Positions 8,828 through 17,887 are shown, counted from the first letter of the stretch. The stretch is 64,000 nt of DNA from Mucilaginibacter ginsenosidivorax (GCF_007971525.1 NZ_CP042437.1:7192001-7256000); one strand, 5' to 3'. Numbers and translations are program-made. Notes: generated by a model not told the origin, from the sequence alone.

Positions 8828-9646
8828 TTATTGATGTGATAGTGGTTGCCAAACCACACTTTCATCCTTTTGGAGCAGGCCTGTAAACGTTGGTTTGGCG
8901 GGAATGTCAAGGTAAGGATAGGTTACTTTTGACAGGTACAATCCCTGGGGATATGCCGGGATAATAATTTGGGGCGTATGTTTGCTGATGAGATGACTTT
9001 CAAATTCATCAACGCTCATTTCGCCGCGGCCAATCTCCAATAGGCGACCAATAATGATCCGGATCATTTTGCTTAAAAACCGGTTAGCCGATATGTTGAA
9101 CCGGAGCCTGTCGCCATTAGTGCTAACTGCCAGGCTTGCCGAGCTTACGTTGCAAATGGTATGGTCAATCCTGTCGGGCATTTTACAAAAGGCACGGTAG
9201 TCGTTATAAAGAGGGAGTAACGCCGCCGCCTTTTTCATTTCATCAATGTGGAGGTTGGTTTCGGGATATAATGCGCTAAAAGCACTTAAAAAAGGGTCTT
9301 TATAGGTATGAATAAAATAATCATATGAGCGTTGCACGGCATCAAACCGCGCGTGGGGCAGTCCCTGCATTGGGATGATGTCAAATACCGCGATATCATC
9401 TGGCAGTATTTTATTGAGGCGAAAAAGGAGGTCGAAATCCCATTCCGTTACTACATCGATATGGAAAAAAAATTGGCTGGCATGCACCTGCGCATCGGTA
9501 CGGCCACAGCCGTTAACAGTTATCGGCGTTTTTAAAATTTGGCTTAAAGCGGTTTCAAAAACAGCTTGTACACTTACAACACCGGCATGTTTTTGCCAGC
9601 CGCTATACTGTGTGCCGTGATAACCGATATGAAAAAAATAGCGCAT
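8828..9646 (-). CDS. truA: tRNA pseudouridine synthase A
   Basis: TruA converts U38-U40 in the anticodon arm of tRNAs to pseudouridine. The protein of 272 residues has the catalytic Asp51 in CGRTDAQVHA; the usual glycine of GRTDAGVHA is Gln here. The ATG at 9646 is preferred over an in-frame start at 9670 because GGAG lies 8 bases upstream and the family begins at MRYFFHIGYHGT. It is transcribed away from the cobalamin riboswitch on the other strand. Confidence 0.93.
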   Translation of the reverse strand: MRYFFHIGYHGTQYSGWQKHAGVVSVQAVFETALSQILKTPITVNGCGRTDAQVHASQFFFHIDVVTEWDFDLLFRLNKILPDDIAVFDIIPMQGLPHARFDAVQRSYDYFIHTYKDPFLSAFSALYPETNLHIDEMKKAAALLPLYNDYRAFCKMPDRIDHTICNVSSASLAVSTNGDRLRFNISANRFLSKMIRIIIGRLLEIGRGEMSVDEFESHLISKHTPQIIIPAYPQGLYLSKVTYPYLDIPAKPTFTGLLQKDESVVWQPLSHQ

Positions 9647-9789
9647 GATTTTGGCTCCAAAAATCCACAAAAATTATGGTAATGCCATACAAAAACGAAC
9701 AGGGATGACTGAACGGACGACTTTACACCAACACGGATAGCTTTTAGCCACTTGCGTATCTGCCGTACATAACCTACCTTTACAGCGCT

Positions 9790-9975
9790 TTAGGTTCCTT
9801 TATAGCATATCATAAAGGATTAAAAGGGAATACGGTGTAAATCCGGAACTGTCCCGCAGCTGTAAGCTCCATAACCATAGTTCATTCTATCAAAGTCACT
9901 TGCGCTCTGGCGCAGGGAAGACAGAACGAAAGGGGAGTAAGTCAGAAGACCTGCCAGAGCGATAATGCGATTCAT
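9790..9975 (+). promoter_or_regulatory. Cobalamin riboswitch
   Basis: The region contains the conserved core in order: AAAAGGGAATACGGTG, AAATCCGGAACTGTCCCGC, AGCTGTAAG, and the B12 box AAGTCAGAAGACCTGCC at 9939-9955. CGCTCTGGC (9903-9911) can pair with GCCAGAGCG after the box. It lies about 110 bases upstream of btuB on the same strand. Adenosylcobalamin binding should repress the receptor operon. The outer limits are approximate. I saw no strong terminator, so translational control is more likely. Confidence 0.93.
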
Positions 9976-10083
9976 AGCTTTCGGGGATTGAAGCTTGGAT
10001 GTGAATGCTCTTGTTTATTGGCGTATTTTCATTTCAAACTACTCTGTTTCCGTGTGTGCTGTCAACGCTTTGCGTACAACAAC

Positions 10084-12111
10084 ATGAAAAAAAACTTACT
10101 TTGTTTTCATAAGCATTTACCCGCACCGGTTTTAGCGGCAGCGGTTTTTTTGCTGCAGGTTGTTGTTACTGATAATGTATATGCTCAAACAGACACCGCA
10201 AAAAAAATTAAAGAGGTTACGGTTTCTTCGTCTGCTATCCCCAAAATTCAAACCATTACACCAACACAGCAGGTTTCGGCCGGCGATTTTGAACGTTACA
10301 GCGCATTTAACGTTGCCGATGCCATCCGTAATTTTGCCGGTGTTATACTTAAGGATTACGGTGGTGTTGGAGGCTTAAAAACGGTCTCGGTTCGCGGTCT
10401 GAGTGCTAATCACACCGCTGTTTTATATGATGGCGTACAAATTAACGATGCCGAAAATGGCCAGGTTGACCTAAGTAAGCTAAACCTGAACAACGTACAG
10501 GAAATTTCACTTTACATTGGCCAGCCCCCCGGTATTTGTATGCCTGCGCGTTCGTTTGCGTCATCAAGTGTACTGGCCATAAAAACGGTAAAACCCAACC
10601 TCAGCATGGATAAACCTTACCAGTTAACTGCGGGTGTTAAGGCGGGTTCTTTTGGCTTAGTAAACCCATATCTTCAATGGCAACAACGTGTTAATAATAA
10701 CTGGTCGTTTATCGTAAATGGTTATACCGAGCATGCTAACGGCCGGTATAGCTATAAAACCAGTGCCGTTGGGGCCGACTCTGTCCATACACGTAGCAAT
10801 GACGATATCGGCGCTCAACAGGTTGATGGCGCTTTATACTGGGCCAAAACCGATAGTAACAAATTTAATTTACACATAAACTATTATCATGCCGAACGGG
10901 GCATTCCGGGCGCCGTTGTACTTTACAATCCTGCCGTATCGGCAACACGGCTTTGGAACCAGGACTTTTTTTTGCAGAGTGGCTATGAACGTCAATGGCG
11001 CAATTCTTTACATGTGTTAATAAACGCCAAGGTTTCAAAAAACTATCTCCGTTACCTCGATCCTGATTATTTTAACAACGAGGGACGTTTAGACCAGCGC
11101 TTTACGCAGCATGAATATTATGCTTCGGCGGCTTTGGCTTACCATCTGACAACTGCATGGGAGGTATCTTACGCTGCCGATCTGTCGGTCAATAACCTTG
11201 ATGCAAACCTGGCCAATTTCAGTTATCCAACCAGGCTCACCTTGTTAAATGTATTGGCCAGTAACCTGCGCATCGGTAAATTCCAGTTGCAGGGAAGTTT
11301 GCTGAATACCCATATTACCGAAACCGTAAAAAACGGCACAGCGGCCCCGGCTAAGAATGTTTATTCGCCCACGGTTGAGGCTACCTTTCAGCCCTTAAAA
11401 GCCTCAAATTTTCAGATACGGGCCTTTTATAAATATATTTTCCGCAACCCTACGTTTGATGAACTTTATTACAGTGCCATTGGGAACCCAACGTTAAAAC
11501 CGGAGTATACCAAACAGTTTGATCTGGGCGCCACGTATGGAAAGGCATTAAATGGCTTTTTTAATTACATCACCTTAACAGCCGATGCCTATTATAATCA
11601 TGTGGATAATAAGATTGTATTTATCCCGAAGGACGCCTTTAACCGGTCGATCCAGAATTTCGGGAAGGTTGATATTAAGGGATTGGATGTAGGCTTAAAA
11701 ACGCAGGCTAAACCTGCCGAAGGCTGGAAGGCATCATTGGCTGTAAATTATTCGTACCAGCAGGCACTAAATGTAACCGACCCTACATCTTCGGTATACC
11801 TTAACCAGTTGCCTTATACGCCTAAAAACACAGTTTCGCTCAACGCAGGTGTTGACCGTGGCCATTTAGGGGTTTATTATAACCAGGTAATTTCATCTTC
11901 ACGATATTATACTAATGATAACCTGGCATCCGATTACCTGGCCGGGTACGCCATAAGCGATGCATCTGTTGTTTATCACTTTTTATTAAAACAGAAAGCT
12001 GTTGTTGCATCGGCAGAGGTTAACAATCTTTTTGCAAAAAGCTACGCCGTTGTGCAAAGCTATCCTATGCCTGGCCGGTCTGTCAGGTTTTCCATTCAAA
12101 TAACTATCTAA
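10084..12111 (+). CDS. btuB: TonB-dependent vitamin B12 receptor, BtuB-like
   Basis: An outer-membrane receptor of 675 residues. The signal peptide ends near VYAQ, followed by a plug domain (about 40-160: ADAIRNFAGVILKDYGG, VSVRGLSANHTAVLYDGVQ) and a beta-barrel ending in an aromatic/basic strand (SVRFSIQITI). The cobalamin riboswitch upstream gives the substrate. The ATG at 10084 is chosen because it starts the lipophilic signal sequence (MKKNLLCF); the frame stays open upstream to 9988 but would add a non-signal leader. It lacks the carboxypeptidase-like N-terminal domain of SusC receptors. It is followed after 11 bases by a BtuG-like lipoprotein. Confidence 0.92.
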   Translation: MKKNLLCFHKHLPAPVLAAAVFLLQVVVTDNVYAQTDTAKKIKEVTVSSSAIPKIQTITPTQQVSAGDFERYSAFNVADAIRNFAGVILKDYGGVGGLKTVSVRGLSANHTAVLYDGVQINDAENGQVDLSKLNLNNVQEISLYIGQPPGICMPARSFASSSVLAIKTVKPNLSMDKPYQLTAGVKAGSFGLVNPYLQWQQRVNNNWSFIVNGYTEHANGRYSYKTSAVGADSVHTRSNDDIGAQQVDGALYWAKTDSNKFNLHINYYHAERGIPGAVVLYNPAVSATRLWNQDFFLQSGYERQWRNSLHVLINAKVSKNYLRYLDPDYFNNEGRLDQRFTQHEYYASAALAYHLTTAWEVSYAADLSVNNLDANLANFSYPTRLTLLNVLASNLRIGKFQLQGSLLNTHITETVKNGTAAPAKNVYSPTVEATFQPLKASNFQIRAFYKYIFRNPTFDELYYSAIGNPTLKPEYTKQFDLGATYGKALNGFFNYITLTADAYYNHVDNKIVFIPKDAFNRSIQNFGKVDIKGLDVGLKTQAKPAEGWKASLAVNYSYQQALNVTDPTSSVYLNQLPYTPKNTVSLNAGVDRGHLGVYYNQVISSSRYYTNDNLASDYLAGYAISDASVVYHFLLKQKAVVASAEVNNLFAKSYAVVQSYPMPGRSVRFSIQITI

Positions 12112-12122
12112 CAATCAATATT

Positions 12123-13217
12123 ATGAAACAAACCAAACTCAATTATTTATTTATTGCTTCAACGATGATAGCCCTGCTGTCGTCATGCCATAAAGACAAG
12201 ATCGTTCCGACAACCGATACCCCAACAGCCGAAAGGGCTGGTTTATACATTCTTAACCAGGGTGGTTTTGGCAGCAATAACAGCAGTCTGACTTTTTACA
12301 ACTACACAACTAAATTACTTACTGCCGATTTTTACAGCAGTGTTAACGGCAGCCCGTTGGGCGATACCGGAAATGACGCCCAGATATACGGCTCAAAAAT
12401 GTACATAGTTGTTAATGTATCGAGCGTAGTTGATGTTGTGAACGCTAAAACCGGCAAACTGATTAAACAGGACAGTATTGTAAATACCACATTAAAAAAT
12501 AAAGCGCGTGCCCGCCAACCAAGAAGCATAGCCTTTTACAAAAGCAATGCTTTTATTACCTCATATGACGGCACAGTGGCGGTAATGGATACAGCTACGT
12601 TAACCATTAGCAAGTACATTACTGTTGGCCGCAATCCCGAGCAATTAGTGGTATCTAACGGGAAATTGTACGTGGCTAATTCAGGTGGTTTATCATCAAC
12701 CGGCGTTTTTGACAACACGGTTTCGGTAATAGACCTGGGTACTTTAACCGAAACTAAAAAGATAACAGTGACCGCAAATCCGGTGAGTATGGCCACTGAT
12801 GCCTACAATAATGTTTATGTAGTATCATTGGGCGATTATAATAAAATTGCCGGTGGTTTAACCATTATCGACAGTAAAACTGATGTGGTAAAAACGGCTC
12901 CTGTAATTTCGGTAGGCTACATTATTCCAATCACGGTATCCGGCGATTTTGTTTACTATTTAACAGCCGATAATAAAGTTGCCGTTTACAATGCCAAAAC
13001 ACAAACCGCGGTACAAGCCAACTTTATTACCGATGGTACCGTAATAACTACACCGTACACTATAGCTGCCGACCCAACAACAGGCGAGGTATTTGTTACC
13101 GATGCCAAAGATTATGCATCAAACGGAACTTTGTTTGCTTTTGACAAAACGGGTAAAAAAGAATATGCTATAACCACGGGCATCAATCCGGGTAAGGTAA
13201 TTCTTGTTAACAAGTAA
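12123..13217 (+). CDS. BtuG-like beta-propeller surface lipoprotein
   Basis: A 364-residue lipoprotein with lipobox LLSSC (Cys22). It is followed by YVTN/YncE-type beta-propeller blades with recurrent VIDLGTL, VAVMDTATL and TIIDSKTD strands. In Bacteroides the gene downstream of btuB encodes BtuG, a surface seven-bladed propeller lipoprotein that binds cobalamin very tightly and hands it to BtuB. The position, fold and lipoprotein signal match. The spacer to btuB is 11 bases, so it shares the riboswitch. Assignment rests on context; B12-contact residues cannot be judged from sequence alone. Confidence 0.82.
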   Translation: MKQTKLNYLFIASTMIALLSSCHKDKIVPTTDTPTAERAGLYILNQGGFGSNNSSLTFYNYTTKLLTADFYSSVNGSPLGDTGNDAQIYGSKMYIVVNVSSVVDVVNAKTGKLIKQDSIVNTTLKNKARARQPRSIAFYKSNAFITSYDGTVAVMDTATLTISKYITVGRNPEQLVVSNGKLYVANSGGLSSTGVFDNTVSVIDLGTLTETKKITVTANPVSMATDAYNNVYVVSLGDYNKIAGGLTIIDSKTDVVKTAPVISVGYIIPITVSGDFVYYLTADNKVAVYNAKTQTAVQANFITDGTVITTPYTIAADPTTGEVFVTDAKDYASNGTLFAFDKTGKKEYAITTGINPGKVILVNK

Positions 13218-13223
13218 GGGGAG

Positions 13224-13350
13224 AGATTCAAGAATCAAGAATCAGGAATCAAGATGAAAAAAGTAACCGGTTATTGGAACCGAATTTCGATTAATGATCA
13301 GCATTAAAAGTAGCTATTTCATTTGTCTTGATTCTTGACTCTTGATTCTG
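13224..13350. repeat. Inverted pair of AGTCAAGAATCAAGA-family repeats
   Basis: The left arm (13224-13255) carries AAGAATCAAGAATCAGG and the right arm (13326-13350) carries TCTTGATTCTTGACTCTTG. The arms are complementary, separated by about 70 bases, and could fold into a long hairpin between the BtuG-like gene and the DUF6580 gene. Confidence 0.75.
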
Positions 13351-13408
13351 TTTCCAAGCTATTTTTATTTGTACTTATAATGAGTAATTTTACAGCATAA
13401 ATAAAACC

Positions 13409-13987
13409 ATGAATAAAAAAGATACCATAAGCCGTAACATTATCCTTGTTTTAATGATCATTGTTGCCGCAGCATTCAGGCTTTTAGCTTTTAAATATAA
13501 AGAGCTGAGCAACTTTAACCCGGTTGGGGCAATAGCTTTATTTGGGGGCGTTTACTTTGTTGATAAATGGAAGGGTTATGTAATGGTGTTGCTTACGCTT
13601 TTATGTACAGATGTGGTGATTAATTATCTTTATACCTCAAAGTTTTCGATAATGTACGATGGTATTATTGGTGTTTATTTGAGCTATGCCATTATGGTGC
13701 TGGCTGGTACGCTAATTAAAAAGGTAAATTTTGTTAATGTACTATTGGCATCCATCGGTGTTGTACTTATCCACTGGTTAATTACCGACATGCCCTGGTT
13801 TTATACCGAACTGAAACTTTACCCTAATACTCTGGCGGGCTACGGTAAATCGCTGGCGGCAGCGGTGCCATTCGAGAAGAATATGGTATATGGTAACCTG
13901 GTGTTTGGCTTGTTGCTATTTGGCGGGTTTGAGCTGGCTAAAACCAGGTACGCTTTTTTACGCACACAAAAACAATTGGCACTTTAA
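13409..13987 (+). CDS. DUF6580-type integral membrane protein
   Basis: 192 residues with about five or six membrane segments and the NFNPVGAIALFGGVYF signature I associate with the DUF6580 family. The overall pattern of short loops and a conserved glycine-rich first helix resembles S-components of ECF vitamin transporters. It follows the riboswitch-controlled btuB and BtuG-like genes, so an inner-membrane role in corrinoid uptake is a reasonable inference. The 190-base spacer with an inverted repeat leaves co-transcription uncertain. A terminator follows. Confidence 0.75.
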   Translation: MNKKDTISRNIILVLMIIVAAAFRLLAFKYKELSNFNPVGAIALFGGVYFVDKWKGYVMVLLTLLCTDVVINYLYTSKFSIMYDGIIGVYLSYAIMVLAGTLIKKVNFVNVLLASIGVVLIHWLITDMPWFYTELKLYPNTLAGYGKSLAAAVPFEKNMVYGNLVFGLLLFGGFELAKTRYAFLRTQKQLAL

Positions 13988-14005
13988 TTTAAATTGATAA
14001 AATTG

Positions 14006-14040
14006 AAAAGCGATCTGCCATTATGCAGGTCGCTTTTTTT
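14006..14040 (+). terminator. Rho-independent terminator after the DUF6580 gene
   Basis: AAAAGCGATCTGC and GCAGGTCGCTTTT form a 13-bp stem with one G-U pair, followed by TTT. It closes the preceding plus-strand unit 20 bases before the sirtuin gene. Confidence 0.85.
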
Positions 14041-14059
14041 ATGAACTAATATTTACTTT

Positions 14060-14746
14060 ATGAAAAAGTTGGTAGTATTAACAGGAGCAGGAATAAGCGC
14101 TGAGAGCGGTTTAAAGACCTTCAGAGACAGCGATGGCCTTTGGGAAGGTTACAATATAGAAGATGTGGCAACACCCGAAGCGTGGCAGCGTAACCCGGCC
14201 CTTGTACAGCAGTTTTATAACGAGCGACGTAAAAATGTGATGGATGCAAAGCCTAATGCTGCACACTACGCCCTGGCCAAGCTGGAAGCGAAATACGACG
14301 TAACCATTATTACCCAAAATATAGATGACCTGCATGAAAGGGCAGGATCAACCAATGTGGTGCACCTGCACGGCATCATCACCCGTTCGCAATCAAGTGT
14401 TAACCCTGAACTTACTTACCCCATTGAGGGGTGGGAGATTGGGATGGACGAAGTATGCGAGTTAGGATCGCCGTTGCGCGCCCATGTTGTTTGGTTTGGC
14501 GAGGCTGTGCCCATGATTGAAACGGCGGCAAGGATTTGTGGCCGTGCGGAAATATTTATGCTGATTGGCTCCTCATTGGCTGTATACCCCGCCGCCGGAT
14601 TGATTGGCTATGTAAACCGCGATGTGCCCCGGTATGTTATCGATCCTAAAATACCCGATATCAATGTGCGCGGCCCGGTTATCAAAATCCAGGAAAAAGC
14701 GACAGTAGGGGTAGTGGCCTTAGTGGATGAATTGTTGAAGGAGTAA
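14060..14746 (+). CDS. Sir2-family NAD-dependent deacylase without zinc cysteines
   Basis: A 228-residue sirtuin. GAGIS (9-13), TQNIDDLHERAG and catalytic H104 in HLHG are intact, so NAD binding and the catalytic base are present. Y53 and R56 (FYNER) reproduce the CobB/SIRT5 Y-x-x-R signature for succinyl and malonyl lysine. The segment between HLHG and VVWFGE, which normally carries four zinc-binding cysteines, has only one Cys (VCELG). It would therefore be a zinc-free sirtuin. A terminator separates it from the B12 genes, so a link to corrinoid metabolism is weak. Confidence 0.88.
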   Translation: MKKLVVLTGAGISAESGLKTFRDSDGLWEGYNIEDVATPEAWQRNPALVQQFYNERRKNVMDAKPNAAHYALAKLEAKYDVTIITQNIDDLHERAGSTNVVHLHGIITRSQSSVNPELTYPIEGWEIGMDEVCELGSPLRAHVVWFGEAVPMIETAARICGRAEIFMLIGSSLAVYPAAGLIGYVNRDVPRYVIDPKIPDINVRGPVIKIQEKATVGVVALVDELLKE

Positions 14747-14762
14747 TAAAAGGAATCTGTTC

Positions 14763-14802
14763 TACCAATCACTAATTCACTAAATCAATAATTCACTAAT
14801 TA
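14763..14802. repeat. Short word repeat, AATTCACTAAT family
   Basis: CACTAATTCACTAAATC and AATAATTCACTAATT are near tandem copies immediately before the next start codon. Confidence 0.5.
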
Positions 14803-14804
14803 AA

Positions 14805-15518
14805 ATGAAGTGTATTTTTAACTGGAGCGGCGGTAAAGACAGCGCACTGGCTTTGTACCATTGCCTGCAAAATCCGGATCTTGACATCAGGTACCTGGTA
14901 ACAACTGTTAATGATGCCGCCGACAGGATCTCGATGCATGGCGTACGCACGGAACTATTGATAAAACAGGCCGAAAGTATCGGTATACCATTATACCAGA
15001 TCCGGCTGCCCGAGATGCCGGGTATGAAGGAGTATGACGAAGTGATGCATTATCACCTGGCCCATTTCAAAAGCGAGGGCATTACGCATTCTATTTTTGG
15101 CGACATCTTTTTGCAGGATTTGAAAGACTACCGGGATGCAAGGCTGAGCGAAGTTGGTCTTACCGGTATTTACCCATTATGGAAACGAGACACCAGCGAA
15201 CTGATCGACGAATTTTTAAGCCTTGGATTTGGAACGGTAATAGCCTGCACCCAGGCACGTCTCGAGCGTATAGTAGGGAAGGAGATAGGCCCTGAATTAA
15301 TTGACGCCTTGCCAGATGATGTAGACGTTTGCGGAGAGAACGGTGAGTTTCACACCTTCACTTTTAAGGGGCCTATCTTTTCAAACCCCATTAACTATAA
15401 AACCGGGATTAAAATATTCAAGGAATACCAGGCCCCAAAAAACACCGACGATTCCTGCGTTACAAGCCCGGACCGAAAGCCAGCCGGTTTTTGGTATTGC
15501 GACCTTATTTTGGCTTGA
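14805..15518 (+). CDS. Dph6-like ATP pyrophosphatase domain protein (COG2102)
   Basis: A 237-residue adenine nucleotide alpha-hydrolase-like protein. The PP-loop FNWSGGKDSALAL lies at the N-terminus, and the GVRTELLIKQAESIGIPL and FTFKGPIF segments are typical of the ATP_bind_4/COG2102 family. The eukaryotic and archaeal relative Dph6 amidates diphthine, but bacteria lack diphthamide, so the substrate here is unknown. Relatives in Bacteroidota often sit near B12 uptake genes, and this one lies 1.3 kb after the riboswitch cluster. An amidation or corrinoid-salvage step is possible but unproven. Confidence 0.85.
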   Translation: MKCIFNWSGGKDSALALYHCLQNPDLDIRYLVTTVNDAADRISMHGVRTELLIKQAESIGIPLYQIRLPEMPGMKEYDEVMHYHLAHFKSEGITHSIFGDIFLQDLKDYRDARLSEVGLTGIYPLWKRDTSELIDEFLSLGFGTVIACTQARLERIVGKEIGPELIDALPDDVDVCGENGEFHTFTFKGPIFSNPINYKTGIKIFKEYQAPKNTDDSCVTSPDRKPAGFWYCDLILA

Positions 15519-15746
15519 CCTCCCATTTATTTGGCTAACGTAGCCACAAAATAAAATTATTTGAGTAGGTATAAATTGCAAATAATCAAGAACTTATTGT
15601 TATTTTATTAAATTTTTAGTTTAGTATATGTAACCGTTTATGCTATCAACCTGGCGAATTTTGATGATTTCTCCAAATAAAATTCTGTTCATTAATATTC
15701 GATATTTTAAAATCCTGTAAATCAATTACTAATCCTGTAAATCCTG
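15519..15746. other. Convergent spacer with ATCCTGTAAAT repeats
   Basis: AT-rich spacer. The words AAATCCTGTAAATC, TAATCCTGTAAATC and CTGTTAG recur near its end (about 15705-15752) and belong to the same family as 17890-17972. I see no gene or clear terminator. Confidence 0.6.
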
Positions 15747-15995
15747 TTAGTAATTGTACCGATAGTATGCATCTTTAAAATCAGTGCGCATCTCTGTAAA
15801 CCGGGCGCCAACTTTGGTTAAAAACTCTTCATCAAGCAATTCAAAAACGCTGTTAACGCCATCGGTTAAATCCATTTCAGCAACTTTAAAACTTTGCTCC
15901 AGGGTGCCCTGCTCTATCTTAACAATAAACTTTTGGTTCATGTTCATGATAGTAACTTTAAAATCGGGGTGCGGTAGTTCGGCAATAATTCTCAT
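15747..15995 (-). CDS. Small conserved hypothetical protein
   Basis: 82 residues, acidic, no signal peptide or membrane segment. It lies 3 bases downstream of the CrtA-like gene and is probably translated from the same message. The pattern (MRIIAELPHPDFKVTIMNMNQKFIVK at the start) looks like a small alpha/beta domain. I do not recognise a family with a known function. Confidence 0.75.
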   Translation of the reverse strand: MRIIAELPHPDFKVTIMNMNQKFIVKIEQGTLEQSFKVAEMDLTDGVNSVFELLDEEFLTKVGARFTEMRTDFKDAYYRYNY

Positions 15996-15998
15996 ATT

Positions 15999-16700
15999 TT
16001 AATTTTTCAATAAGTCATTTAAAGGGTCTTTGCCATCAAGCGCGCCAAAGCTGGTAACTATCCGGAAGCGGGCAAATAGTTCTTCGCTGTACCAGTTCTC
16101 ACTGCGGGTAAGTTTTATTACCTCGGCGTGCTCCCGACTTTTGTAGGCAAAGTTTTTTACGTCATCGATGCTTTTCCATACAGAAAATGTTGCCTGCCGG
16201 TAAACTGGCGCTTCGCCAACGCCAAACGATGTAACGTAACCTGGGGCCGATGTCATTAACGCGGCCACCTCATCTACATGGCTCCAGAAATTTTTAAGCC
16301 TGCTTATGCGGATGGTGGCACGGGTTAATACCGCCACGGGCCCGGTATAATTTGTGGCTTCGGGATTGCCAAAGGGCTCTTTGCCGCTCCACTTACCATG
16401 GCTTTGCAGGGGCTGGCATAGTACGGTGTAGCCCTCATTACCAAAAATTTTCCACCAGCCGGATACAAAAGACTGGTTATAAAACTGGTCAAAATCTTCG
16501 CGACTTTCCCAGCAGGCCAGTAAGCCCCATTGCCGCCAGTCGGGCTGTAAATCAAAAGTTCCGTTTTTACCAGAGCCAAGCAGCTTGTAAAATGTGCAGC
16601 CTTTTTGCAACAGCAGCGGCAGCCGGTGGATAGCCATGGCGAGTAATGCGAATGGTATAAACAGCTTGCGGTAACGTATTATGGTTAAGCTAACATACAT
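15999..16700 (-). CDS. CrtA-like (spheroidene monooxygenase-like) protein
   Basis: 233 residues resembling proteins annotated as spheroidene monooxygenase-like, a heme-associated dimeric alpha/beta-barrel group. Landmarks are LLGSGKNGTFDLQPDWRQWG, WGLLACW, TRATIRISRL and the C-terminal FWSHV...SFGVGEAPVYRQATFSVW. No carotenoid genes lie in the window, so true carotenoid oxidation cannot be inferred; relatives are widespread in non-phototrophs. The first 25 residues are hydrophobic and may be an anchor, or the true start may be an internal ATG such as the Met at residue 22. Confidence 0.7.
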   Translation of the reverse strand: MYVSLTIIRYRKLFIPFALLAMAIHRLPLLLQKGCTFYKLLGSGKNGTFDLQPDWRQWGLLACWESREDFDQFYNQSFVSGWWKIFGNEGYTVLCQPLQSHGKWSGKEPFGNPEATNYTGPVAVLTRATIRISRLKNFWSHVDEVAALMTSAPGYVTSFGVGEAPVYRQATFSVWKSIDDVKNFAYKSREHAEVIKLTRSENWYSEELFARFRIVTSFGALDGKDPLNDLLKN

Positions 16701-17173
16701 GTACCTGCTAAATAAAAGATTTAATGTGATATAGTTGGAATTTACATTCAGGAAGCAGAATTTTTACATAAAAGTGTCAGGGCAACCGCCTCTGAATAAA
16801 TAGGGGCGATAAGCTATTATCATTAGCTAAACCGATACTTACGTTTGTCGACTGATCCTGAGCAAAAAAATCCAGACTGCTTCGGCGTCTTTTTGGCCAG
16901 GATCAGGTGCAAATATCAGGATGCACTCAAATTGCGTGATACATAAAATTAGTGTTAACCATGATTTATTTTAAAGTGTTAGTTATTAATAATTTATAAA
17001 TAAAAAACCTGAAATGTGTTAAGTTATGTTAACCCAGATTATATGCATTTTGCCCGATAAAGCTGCAGCCGATGATTTCCGGTTTTCAAAACTAAACCTT
17101 GCGACGTGAAACATTAATACTAAATTGCATTACGGAATTAAATTCCCAAACTAACCTTTTTGAGACATAAATT
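16701..17173. other. Intergenic region with one long imperfect hairpin
   Basis: 473 bases between divergent genes. An inverted repeat at 16853-16905 pairs TGATCCTG with CAGGATCA and continues inward through GCAAAAA against TTTTTGGC to AGAC/GTC around a TGCTTCGGC loop. No ORF, tRNA or riboswitch core was seen. Promoters for both flanking genes must lie here. Confidence 0.55.
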
Positions 17174-17887
17174 ATGAAAAAATTAATTATCATTTGCCTG
17201 CTAACGGGCTTGGCTATCATTGATGCAGCCGCCAAAACCAAAGTGCTTGTATTTTGTAAAACAGCCGGGTTTCATCACAATTCAATAGCGGTAGGTGTAC
17301 CGGCAATTATGAAGCTGGGGGCCGAAAATGGTTTTGCTGTGGATAGCACCACCAACGCCGAAAAGTTTACCACAGCCAATTTAAAGCAATATGCTGCTGT
17401 AATATTTTTAAGTACTACGGGTGATGTATTGAACGATGCGCAGCAAACAGCTTTTGAACAATATATTAAAGCCGGTGGCGGCTTTGTTGGCGTGCATGCT
17501 GCTACTGATACCGAATATGACTGGGCCTGGTACGGCAAGCTGGTTGGGGCTTATTTTAAAAGTCACCCTAAACAACAGGAAGCTGTTTTACATGTGGTCG
17601 ACCGTGATTTTATCGCCACCAAGCACTTGCCCGAAGATTGGAAACGCTGGGACGAATGGTATAACTACAAATGGATAGCCGACGACCTGCATGTACTGAT
17701 AAAAATAGATGAGAAAAGCTATACAGGCGGCGAAAACGGTGATAACCACCCTATGGCCTGGTACCACAGCTTTGATGGCGGCCGTGCCTTTTACACCGAG
17801 TTGGGACATACCGACGAGTCATACGCTGATCCGTTATACCTGAAGCATTTGTTGGGTGGTATTCAGTATGCAATAGGGAAGAAGTAA
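17174..17887 (+). CDS. Secreted ThuA-domain protein
   Basis: 237 residues with a cleavable signal peptide (about 1-20, ending near DAAAKT) and a ThuA domain, a class I glutamine-amidotransferase-like fold. Landmarks are KTAGFHHNSI, AAVIFLSTTGD, GGGFVGVHAATDTEYDW, HPMAWYH and the C-terminal GRAFYTELGHTDESY. ThuA proteins are associated with sugar catabolism and several are periplasmic in Bacteroidota; the reaction is unknown. It stands alone between a long spacer and a repeat-filled convergent junction. Confidence 0.88.
   Translation: MKKLIIICLLTGLAIIDAAAKTKVLVFCKTAGFHHNSIAVGVPAIMKLGAENGFAVDSTTNAEKFTTANLKQYAAVIFLSTTGDVLNDAQQTAFEQYIKAGGGFVGVHAATDTEYDWAWYGKLVGAYFKSHPKQQEAVLHVVDRDFIATKHLPEDWKRWDEWYNYKWIADDLHVLIKIDEKSYTGGENGDNHPMAWYHSFDGGRAFYTELGHTDESYADPLYLKHLLGGIQYAIGKK

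Noticed and set aside
9988..10083. Upstream extension of btuB by 32 codons
   Set aside because: The extension reads through leader RNA after the riboswitch, and the signal peptide begins at the ATG 10084.
14060..14746. Sirtuin as a cobalamin biosynthesis enzyme because of the name CobB
   Set aside because: A terminator separates it from the riboswitch operon, and there are no cob or cbi genes in the window.
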